Shown here one piece after another: positions 11,020-22,900 of a DNA stretch of 64,000 bases (the first letter of the stretch is position 1; each line of letters starts with the position of its first letter). The position numbers and the translations under genes are program-made. A model generated the notes under the pieces. The model ran no database searches and was not told where the DNA came from. It saw only the letters and a program-made list of their open reading frames with translations. Origin of the DNA: Megamerina dolium (Eukaryota > Arthropoda > Insecta > Diptera > Megamerinidae); NCBI GenBank assembly GCA_963854835.1, contig OY978526.1, positions 70,528,418 through 70,592,417 on the forward strand. The letters run 5' to 3'.

Positions 11020-12330
11020 AAATTAATTTATTCGAAGATGGGCGTAACTGGATAAAAACCATGACTACGTTCCATACAAAAGTATGCTTTCTTATGTATT
11101 TTCGCATTAAAATTAAAACAAATAGATCTGAAACTGAGCAGATGAGAATAGTTATATCAGAAAATGAATATATTCGAAAATAGGCATTTTCGGATAAAAC
11201 TCCTCCCATACAAAAGTATGCTTTCGTATGAATTTTCCCACAATTTGTGCATGAAAATATAAAGATATCAAGTTGAAACTGAGAGATGTAGTTTAGTTTG
11301 ACCATAAAATAATTATATTTAAAAATGGCTGTAATCGGATAAAAAACACTACTACCTCCCTTAGAAAAGTATAAGTTCGTATGCAATTTTTTACACTCTT
11401 CTCTTGAAAATTACAACATATAGAACTGAAACTGAGTATGTGAAGTTAGTTTTGACAGAGAATGAATATATTCGAAAATAGGCATTTTCGGATAAAACTC
11501 ACGCACACCTCTCATGCAAAAGTAAGCTTTCGTATGTATTTTTCCAAAATTTGTGCATGAAAATATAAAGATATCAAGCTGAAACTGGATGTATATAGTT
11601 TAGTTTGACCAGAAAATAATTATATTTAAAAATGGCTGTAATCGGATAAAAAACACTACTACCTCCCTTAGAAAAGTATGAGTTCGTATGCAATTTTTTA
11701 CACTCTTCGCTTGAAAATTAAAACATATAGAACTGAAACTGAGTATGTGAGGTTAGTTTTACCAGAGAATGAATATATTCGAAAATAGACATTTTCGGAT
11801 AAAACTTACGAACACCTCCCATACAAAAATATGCTTTCGTATTTAGTTTTTCACATTTTGCACAAGTAAATATAATTATATCAGGCTAAAACTGGGTGTG
11901 TGTAGTTTTTTGGACCAGAAAATAATTATATTTAAAAATGGCAGTAAGCGGATAAAAACCACGACTACCTCCAATACAAAAGTATGGTTTCGTATGTATT
12001 TTTTCGCACTTTTCGTGTGAAAGTATAAAGATAACCAACTAAAATTTGGTTTGTGATTTTGACAAAGAACTAATATATTCAAAAATGGGCGAAACTGGAT
12101 TAAAACTACGTATACCTCCCATACAAAAGTCTGGTTCGGTACGTATTTTTCCATAATTTCTGCATGAAAATATAAAGATATCAAGCAGAAACTGGGTGTG
12201 TGTAGTTTTTTTGACCAGAAAATAATTGTATTTCAAAAAGGGTGTAATCGGATAAATACCACACCTACCTTCCATACAAAAGTATGCTTCTGTGTGTATG
12301 TTTATCAACATACGAGAGTGAAATTTGCCT
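11020..12330 (+). repeat. Tandem array T1, ~150-bp unit, about nine copies
   Basis: The landmark CGGATAAA recurs near 11051, 11193, 11337, 11489, 11644, 11797, 11949, 12097 and 12250, a spacing of 142-155 bp. Each unit also carries ACCTCCCATACAAAAGTATG-like and GAAAATATAAAGATATCAAG-like blocks. Alternate units are more alike than neighbours (higher-order pairs). The open frames across it on minus are a by-product of the repeat. The same family occurs in opposite orientation at 20795-22500. It lies just upstream of the first visible transporter exon. Confidence 0.85.
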
Positions 12331-12576
12331 TACAAGACTATTTTTAAGTATTTTTTGCAAAAAAAAAAAAGCCGATATCGAATGACAACTACGCCTGCAT
12401 CTATTGTCTGTTTTTTCTCAGTGGCCAATATTTTCATTCTGTAAATTAAGCTTAAACTCTTGTTCGAAAATTTCCTAAATGTAATCACATTTGTAATTTA
12501 ATAAATAACAATTAAGTCATACATAGTTCACCAAATATATTTACTTACATAGAATACGTTTTTTTTTCAATTTCAG

Positions 12577-13892
12577 ATATTCTGGGTAATAAATTGTCCA
12601 AAGCCTGGGATGAAGAGGTCATACAACAGTCGTACAAACACAAAAAGCCCAGCTTAATAAGAGCCACATTACGTGTATTTGGTTGGCATTATACGTTGTT
12701 GGGATTGATTTTATTGATACTTGAAGTTGGTTTACGGTATGTACATAACATACATACACACACACACACACACACAAATATTACTTGGAGATAATGACAA
12801 TTAATGACATTGCATTTTGTTTGTATTTGTAGTGTGACACAACCTTTATTTCTTGGCGGTTTAGTATCATACTATGCTACACGACCTACACAAAGTGGCG
12901 CCAACAGTAACAGTGGCAGTATTAGTAGTAGTAGTCAATTTGAGCCATACCTATATGCGGCCGGTGTAATATTGTGCAGTGGTCTCAATGTATTTCTCAT
13001 GCATCCATATATGCTGGGCGTATTCCATGTTGGTATGAAGATACGTGTTGCCATGTGCAGTATGATTTATCGCAAGGCATTGCGTTTGAGCAAGACAGCC
13101 TTGGGTGGTGATACCACTTCGGGCCAAGTAGTCAATTTAATATCGAACGATGTGGGTCGTTTAGATTTATCTGTGATTCATATGCATTATTTATGGATTG
13201 GTCCAGTTGAGATTGTAATTGTAACATATCTCATGTATATGCAAGTAAGTGAGCTTTGACATGTATGGGTGTACGAGTATTTTTGTTTACGAAAATTCTT
13301 TATTATTATTTGTAGATTGGAGTTTCAGCTTTATTTGGTGTTGCATTTATGTTGCTCTTTCTGCCATTGCAAACATATTTGGGCAAAAAGACATCCGTAT
13401 TACGACTACGTACCGCCTTGCGCACCGATGAGCGTGTCCGTATGATGAACGAAATCGTATCTGGTATACAGGTGATTAAAATGTACGCTTGGGAGATACC
13501 ATTTGGCAAATTGATCGCCTTTGCACGTAAAAAAGAAATGAACGCCATTTGCTATGTCAATTATATACGCGGTATATTGCAATCGTTCATTATGTTCCTG
13601 ACACGTGTCTCCGTCTTTGTTAGTCTGTTGGGCTTTGTATTGCTTGGTCAATTGCTGACGGCGGAAAAGGCATTTGTCATTACCGCCTACTATAATATAC
13701 TGCGTATGACGATGACCGTATACTTCCCCATGGGTATTTCACAATTTGCCGAAACATTAATCTCGTTCCGACGTATCCAAACGTATATGATGCACGAGGA
13801 GACCAAAGTGCATGACAAATCACAGGATCAAGATAATGAATATGAGAAAATTAAACAAATGACCATCATACAAGAGAATGGTAAGCCGATTA

Positions 13893-13924
<32 letters not shown>

Positions 13925-16900
13925 ATGAATGGTTTGGTGAAGCCTTTGAACGATAGGGAAAATAGTTTTAGTGAAACTGGTGTTGTGATTAGTAAACTAA
14001 AAGCAAAATGGGACCCCTCATCGATTGAGTACACATTAAATAATATTGATTTGAAAATTAAACCTCGTACACTTGTAGCTGTTATTGGACCGGTGGGCTC
14101 AGGAAAATCCAGGTAATTATAAAACTAATATTTAGCAACTTTAGATACCACAGATCAGTGGTTAATTAATCGTGTTCGTTTGAGGCTTTTCCAAACTTCA
14201 ATTTCGTAAAGTTTTATAATTGCATATGGCAGGCAAGTCGAAGAATCTGTTGCTTGTCTAAAGTCGATGGGCTGAGCTTAGTGAGATATTACAAGTTGTA
14301 AGGAACTAGTTCTAAAACGGCGAAACATTTTATGAATTTTGGATTCGTGGTCGTATTTCCGAAGACTTGTCCGTTAGACATCCTTCTTTTTATAGTGGGG
14401 CTATGGAATTGTGGTTGGGCGCTGTAAGCCAATGGGTTAGTGCGTTGGTCTTCTAATCTGTGGGTCGTGGGTTCAATCCCCGGCTGAAGCACAATTTTAA
14501 AGGTTTTTCTTTCAAATGGTACTCACTTGTCGGTGAGCTCTCTGACAAAGCACAAAAAAAGCGACGTCACAGGGGTTCTGCCCTTCTAAAACTGTCTTAA
14601 ATAAAGCAAGCAGCATAGTACTGGAAGAGAAGCTCGGCCAAAGGTCCCTTTGAGGCCTATAAGTGCCACATAAAAAAATGGAATTGTGCGAATTGGATCC
14701 ATTTTTATTTGAAAAAAGATAACAATGCTCACAAATATGTAACATTAATCGCGCATGTCTCAAAAGTACTATTTACTTACTTATTTGGCCATCGCATCTG
14801 ATGTTGACCGATTTTCTCCGAATGTAAAATGCTTCGTAAATTGTCACTGTTCTTCATACTCTGGCACCAGTTAGGATTTTCAAGCGCTGGCAAGCTGAGC
14901 CTTCCTCTTCGTCGGCATACTACTTTGTTCTATGTATAAACACCTTCTGGTCAGGATCGTGTACTTCAGTCGTTTTATTTTAATGTGCTGTGACAACTCA
15001 CTCAGCTTATGGTTGTATTTTATTCGGCACTCTGACTTTTTTCTCGAAAACATAAATTGATCTCTCATACGAGGTGGAAAGCATTCTCATTACCATGACA
15101 TATGTAAGGATAGGCATGATCATAGACTTGTAGAGTGTGATTTTCGTCTTTCGAAAAAGGGCTCCGCTTCTCAATTTCTTAGTTAGCTGCAAAACCGAAT
15201 GAGTTTTGCGGTAATACTGAAATCAATCGTTGTCGTATAGAAGTACTCCGTTACCGGACTGTCAAAGGCGGGTTTATAATCGACCTACGTGCGCTCTGGG
15301 TCGATCTAATTTTCTTGTTCTTCTCCAGGATTTGGTGTAACATTAAAATCTCGTCCATGATCCCCCTTCAAGCTATTGAGCATAGAATTCAATATTTCCC
15401 AAAGTACGCTTGAAAAGGTAGGGTTTTATTTCATGTGTACGGTGCAGAGATCACTGGGACTCCAGTCATAGAGCATGCTTTCATTCGACTATATACAGCT
15501 TATGAGCATGGCTTAATTGTTATACGGTCTCATTATGTATCATTTGACATTGTCATGTTCGGTTGATGAAATATCATTCGGGATTGGGTGCTCGGGCAAT
15601 ATCTTTCATTGGCATGCGTGGTGTTCTCGTTCCCTCCCGATTACCATTAACTGCAGTTGTTTGAAATCTGTTCGAACGGTAAAACATTCCGAACAGAAAA
15701 CGCCATGAAATAGTAGATCGATCATTTCTTAACTATTATTATTATTATTATTATTTAAGGGTTGTGTTGCACTGCGACCCTGCGGTCCATCCATCTTGGA
15801 CCTAGATTATGTCTCTAAGTCCAATATACATAAGAAAGTTTAACATAGTTCCTACCTTAATGGATTACAAAAGATTTTCGGGTATTAAAATTCCACGAGA
15901 TTTTTCTTTCTTGCGTGCATAAGAGCTGGGTACATTCCCAACACAGCTTTCGCAGTTTCATTGTTTCATCCTACTACCTGGAGTGTCGGCACGTCTCATA
16001 CGAAAAGAATCCCAGTTTCGTTATGTGGTAATTCAACCTACAGTGTCCTGTGTGTATTCCCGTAATGATTCTTAAATTATTTTTATTTACGTAAATACAT
16101 TCATCAAAGTAAGCCTCTAAAAGTGATTTGGATTGGGACAAACCCGGTTGGTTTTCCCACTATGATTGTCTTTCTTCCTAATGAGTACGGACAATTTCTT
16201 ACCTAAAAAGCAATATCTCCTTGTTATTTAACAATGCTTTTGAAAAACCCCGTTCGAAATTTCTTAGCAACCCAATATCTCAAAAAAAAAGCAATCTTAC
16301 AAGAGTCCGCTCATGAAGATTAGGGTTATATCGTAATATTGTACTATATATAAGTATATTCCTTCTAATATTATGAAACTTGTCTCATTTTGTTGCAGTT
16401 TAATACAAGCCATACTTGGTGAATTGCCTGTCGAGTCCGGTTCGGTCACTGTACATGGCACCTTCTCGTATGCATCACAAGAACCGTGGCTATTTACGGG
16501 AACCGTACGTCAGAATATACTTTTTGGTTTGCCAATGGATAAGCATCGATATCGCACGGTTGTTAAGAAATGTGCTCTGGAACGTGATTTTGAATTGCTA
16601 CCATTCGGCGATAAAACAATTGTTGGCGAACGTGGTGCATCATTGTCGGGTGGTCAAAAGGCGCGTATTAGTCTGGCTCGTGCCGTCTATCGCAAAACTG
16701 ATGTGTATCTACTGGATGATCCGTTGAGTGCAGTGGACACACATGTAGGTCGTCATTTATTTGATCAGTGTATGCGCGGTTTTTTGCGCGATGAAATCGT
16801 CATATTGGTGACACATCAGTTACAATTTCTCGAACAAGCTGATATCATTGTACTAATGGATAGCGGTCGAATTAGTGCCGTTGGTACATATGAATCGATG

Positions 16901-19900
16901 CGTAAAACTGGTCTAGACTTTGCCAAATTACTATCCGATCCAGAGAAGAAAGAAGGCAGCATTACTGGCAGTGGTGGAGATGCTGGTGGTGGCATTGGTG
17001 ACAAGAGAAATTTATCACGACAAAATAGTAGATTACGAGATCGTCAAAATAGTGTTTCATCAATGAGCTCGTTGGCCGATTCAGCGATTGGAGATTCACC
17101 AATGCAAGTGCAAGAGTCACGTGTGGAGGGAAAAATTGGTCTGCAGCTGTATAAGAAGTACTTTGGTGCCAGTGGAGGTTATCTGCTATTTGCTATTGTC
17201 ATATTCTTTTGTCTGGTCGCACAGATATTGGCATCAGGTGGTGATTATTACTTGTCGTATTGGTAAGCCAAATAATCATAATTAAAATAATGACAATTCT
17301 CATATCATCATTTCATTATTTTAGGGTAAATAAAAATGATAAACATAATATAAAGGAGGCTGCTAAATTATATGAAGCACATACGCAATACAAAACCGAT
17401 CCGGTAGACGTATATATATTGTCGGGTATCATTGGAGCTACAATATTTTTTGCTGTTTTCCGTAGTCTATTATTCTTCCATTTGGCAATGAGATCTTCAA
17501 CGAATCTACACAATTCCATGTTTAGTGGAGTAACGCGTGCGGCAATGCATTTTTTCAATACAAATCCAACGGGACGTATATTGAATCGTTTCTCCAAAGA
17601 TTTGGGTCAAGTTGATGAAATATTGCCAACTGTTATGATGGATGTTATACAGATATTTTTAGCCCTATCTGGTATTATAATTGTCATATCGATTGTGAAT
17701 CCATGGTATATATTGGCGACCGCTATATTGGCTGTCGTATTCTATTACTTACGTGAATTCTATTTGAAAACGTCACGTGATGTCAAACGTCTGGAGGCAA
17801 TAAGTAAGTTATTATGCTTTTAATGCTAAGTGTATGAATGAGTTTTGAAAATCATATTCTCTAATTGAATTGATCTTGTGCCGTAAAAACATCAAATATT
17901 GCGCCTAAAAATTTTGGATGGACTCGAAAACAAAAGCAACCACAAAGAACCACCGACTCACGAAAAATGTTAGAAATTAGATACGGGGGTATTAGTTACT
18001 AATAAAAAACGAGGATTGAAATGGAAAAAGATATTCGAGCTGTGTTAATTTCATACATTTATTCCAGGGTTCTCTTCTGGAATTAGGTCGTGGTTCTGTA
18101 GGTCGTGGTTCAATCCCCGGCTGATGCATAACAAATTTAATATGGATAAGATTTTTCTTTCGAATGGTACCCACCTGTCGGCAAGCAATTGGCAATTCTT
18201 CCGACAATAACAATTTGCCATGAAAAAGCTTCTAAAAAGAACTCTGTGACAAAGCTCAGAAAAAGTGATGTCACAAGTGTTCTGCCGTTCGGAACCGGCT
18301 AAAATAAGTAGGTCCCTTCTAATATTGTCCAAAATTTAAGACGCACAACAGTAATGGAAGAGAAGCTCGGCCAATGAGCACTTTGGGGCTTTAAGTGCCA
18401 CATATTTATTTTATTTATTTTATATTAGCTGCTCAGACACGGACTCTAGATTTTGAAAATATATGACCAACCCCCAATATTTTATCAGCACTAATATTTT
18501 TTCCAAATATACATGCGCTCTACCTTCAACCGAAAGCGGAGCTCCCATAAAAATGAACGAATAAAACACTTGAAAATAGATAAAAATACCCAAAGCAGCC
18601 CAGAAGTGGTTAAATGTCTGTCCGACCTCCCTTAATTTTCCACCGTAACATTTTCTCCAAACATCGTATTCTCTATCTCTATCCATAAAGGGAGGTCATA
18701 TACAAAATGAACGTAAAATCGCATGAAAATCAATAGACACCCCCATAGCTGCTCAGGAATCGCCTATATGACCGAATCTCATTAAATTTTCCTCTTCAAT
18801 ATTTCAAAGCCACTTATCGCCTATCTTCACCCTTGGTGGTGCTTCCCTACAAAATGAACATGAAAACACATGAAAATCGATAAATAACCCGATAGCTACT
18901 GAGAAATCGCTTTTAGCGAAGTGAAATCTATGATAGTCCCCACTAATTTTTCCTTCCCAATATTTTCTACAAACATATTTATTGCCTATCGTCAACCCTT
19001 AGTGAAGGTTCCATACAAAATGAAAATAAAAACATCTAAAAATAGCCAAATATCCCAAGGAATTGCCCCTAGAGAAGTGACGTCTATTTTTCTCCATTAC
19101 AGAATCGTTAAATTCTGCTATGAAAATGGTTGACTTATTGATTGTGAAAGGACTCAAGTGGACTGAGAGAGGAATTTATCGGTAAATCGAAAGTTTGAGG
19201 ATGTTCGAATTATTTAAATCCGAGTTAGTGTTGTTCTCGACCAAGGTCCTCTATGCGGACAATGGAAGGGTGCATATTCACTGTAAAATATGACCTAGTT
19301 TGACTGTGTATACATGAGGCTTAAATATTTTCTAAATTACATCTGTGATACTCATACGTTTTTCCCATCTTTCTCATTCACCTTCTTCCTGTAGCACGTT
19401 CACCAATCTATTCACATTTGGGTGCATCACTGAATGGCTTATCGACAATACGAGCATTTGGTGCGCAGAAAATTTTAACCGCTGAATTTGACAACTATCA
19501 GGATATGCATAGTTCCGGCTATTATATGTTTTTGGCAACAAGTCGTGCCTTTGGGTATTGGCTCGATTGCTTTTGTGTCCTCTATATAGCAATTATAACA
19601 TTGAGTTTTTTTATTTTCCCACCGGAGAATGGTGGCAACGTTGGTTTGGCTATAACACAAGCAATGGGTTTAACTGGCATGGTACAATGGGGTATGCGTC
19701 AATCGGCCGAACTGGAGAATACAATGACTGCTGTCGAACGTGTTGTTGAATATGACAGCATTGAGTCCGAGGGCGAACTCGAATCGAAACCAAATAAGAA
19801 ACCACCAAAATCATGGCCAGAACATGGTAAAATTGTATTTAAAAATTTGAGTTTACGTTACTTTCCCGATCCGAAGGCTGAATATGTGCTTAAATCATTG

Positions 19901-22900
19901 AATTTGGAGATTAAATCATGTGAAAAAGTTGGCATCGTTGGACGTACGGGTGCTGGCAAATCGTCATTGATTAATGCACTATTTCGATTATCATTCAATG
20001 AAGGTTCGATTATAATCGATAATCGTGATACCAAAGAATTGGGATTACACGATTTGAGAAGTAAAATTTCGATTATACCACAGGAACCGGTTTTATTCTC
20101 TGGCACAATGCGTTACAATTTGGATCCATTCGATGAGTACTCTGATGCTAAATTATGGGAATCACTAGAGGAGGTAAGTTACCAATATATAAAATATTTA
20201 TATCTACTTTATGGCAATAATCCATAAACAGAGTTGATTTCGGAAGAAATTGAGTTATAAGCACAATAATAATGTTTTTGGACACATATTGCACATATTG
20301 ACAACGATATGATTCACATTTTTGTGTGTCTTGTTTTCCTTTTAGGTGAAACTGAAACATGTTATTGCTGAATTGTCAAGCGGTTTACAAAGTAGAATTA
20401 CCGAAGGTGGTACCAATTTTAGTGTCGGCCAACGGCAATTGGTGTGTCTGGCACGTGCTATACTACGTGATAATAAAATTCTTGTGATGGATGAAGCAAC
20501 AGCCAATGTTGATCCACAAACTGATGCTCTCATACAGATGACAATAAGAAATAAATTCAAAAATTGCACCGTCCTAACGATAGCCCATCGTTTACATACC
20601 GTAATGGATTCGGATAAAGTATTGGTTATGGATGCGGGACGTGCAATTGAATTTGGTTCACCATTTGAATTGCTGACAGAAAGTAAAACGAAAGTATTTT
20701 ATGGTATGGTCAAACAAACGGGCAATGCAACATTTGAGAGTTTATTAAAAATTGCACAAAAGGTGAGTAAAACTTTGAAAACTTTTACTTCGAAAAGGTA
20801 TATAGACAGGAAAAATCATACATTTGTACTTAAGTTAGTCGTGGTTTTTATCGGATAACGTCCATTTTTAAACATAATTGCTCGTTGTTAAAAATAATCG
20901 TATGCACTGAGTTTCAGCCGTATACTTACTTACTTATGTGGCCATAACAACCGAATATCGATTTAGGCCGAAAATAACATGCTTCGCCAGCCATCTCTGT
21001 TCTTTGCTAGCTGGCGCCAGTTAGAAATTCCAAGCGCCGTCAAGTTCTCCAGTACTTGGTCTTTCCACCGGAGATTAGGTCTTCCTCTTCTGCGTCGTCC
21101 ACCAGCGGGTTCCGAATATAACACCTTCTTAGCTGGAGCGTGTTCTTCCATTCGCTCGACATGACCTAGCCAGCGCAGCCGCTGGATTTTGATGCGCTTT
21201 ACTATGTCAATATCGGCATACAGCTCGTACAGCTCATGGTTGTTCCTTATTCGGTACTCGCCACCAACGCAAATAGGTCCAAAAAACTTGCGTAGGACTT
21301 TTCTCTCGAAAACTCCAAACATTCGCTCATCCAAGGTAGAAATTGTCCAGGCTTCAGCGACATATGTTAGGACAGGCATGATGAGAGACTTGTAGAGTGT
21401 AGTTTTCGTTCTTCGAGAGAGGGCTCGACTTCTCAATTGCTTACTTAGCTCAAAGTAGTACCTGTTTGCAAGAGTGTTCCTTCGCAATATCTCCAGGCTG
21501 ACGTCATTACTGTTGTTAATGCTGGTTCCAAGATAGACAAAGTCCCTTACTACTTCAAAACCGTAGTTGTCAACAGTGACGTGCTGTCCAAGACGCCTGG
21601 ACTCTTTGTTTGTCGACACCAGATACTTCGTCTTGCCCTCGTTCACCGTAAGACCCATCCGACGCGACTCTCTTTCCAACTCTGAGAATGCTGCACTGAC
21701 TGCTCGTGTGTTCATGCCGATTAGGTTTAGTTTTCATTCGATTCCATCCATTCTCAAACGCGTTGATTAGTTAGTAAACTTAATCATATGTACCAAATTT
21801 CAGCTTGATATCTTTATATTTTCATGTGCAAAGCGTGAAAATATATATTCGAAAACATACTTTTATATGAGAAGTAGGTGTAGTTTTCATCCGATTCATT
21901 CCGTTCTCAAGCACGACATTTAGTTTATAAATTTAATTGTACGTACCAAGTTTTAGTTTATTAACTTTATATTTTCGTGAGTAAAATGTAAAAAAAAATA
22001 TATTCGAAAATACACTTTTGTATGGGAGGTAGACGTGGTTCTCATCCGATTTCGCTCATTCTTGAACACGTCAATTTATTGATGACATTAATAGTTTATG
22101 CAAAATTTCAAATTGATGCCTTTCTATTTTCGTATGTAAAATGTGAAAATATATTTTCGAATACATATTTTTGCATGAGAAGTAGGTGTGCTTCTCAATA
22201 GATTCCCCCTATTCTCAAACGCATTAATCATATATACCAAAGTTCAGCTTCATAACTTTACATTTTCGTGTGCAAAACGTGAAAATATATTTTCGAAAAT
22301 ATACTTTTGTATGGGCGGGATGCGTAATTTCAATCTGATTCCTGACTATTCTCAAACGAGTAGATTAGTTATTAAATTTAAACGCATACACCGAATTTCA
22401 GCATGATAACTTTGTATTTTCGCGAGCAAAGTGTGAAAAAATATATTCGAAAACATACTTTTCTATGGAAGCTAGCTGTGATTCTCATCTGACTGCGCCC
22501 ATATTCGTTGGGTGATTTTCGGCTGCGTCCTCCTTCGGATTCCGAATAAAATACCATCTTGGCTACTATTTGCTCGACATTATTGTGCCTCAATTTTAGT
22601 TGGCAAATGCTGTGTTATCATAAGGGGATAACAGCTGCCATTCACAGTTATATTCCGGTTAGTATTATTTTTGAAGAAATATGGACCGATGCTTCCACGA
22701 GCCCACGAAATACATCAAACCGATATTTTGCCCGCATATTATGCCAGCTATAGAACTGAACAATTTTGGTCGAAAACAGTGAATCTACTTCTTTAAGCTT
22801 ATTAAAAGCCTAAAGTCTGAAATGATGACGATTAAAAATTTCGTCCAGCTTCAATTTTTGTGTTACCAGTTGAATTTTAATTGTTACGGCAAGGTAAGCT

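Noticed and set aside
11000..12311. Open frames of 90-128 codons on minus
   Set aside because: They fall in tandem array T1 and consist of the same repeated peptide words, so they reflect the repeat rather than selection.
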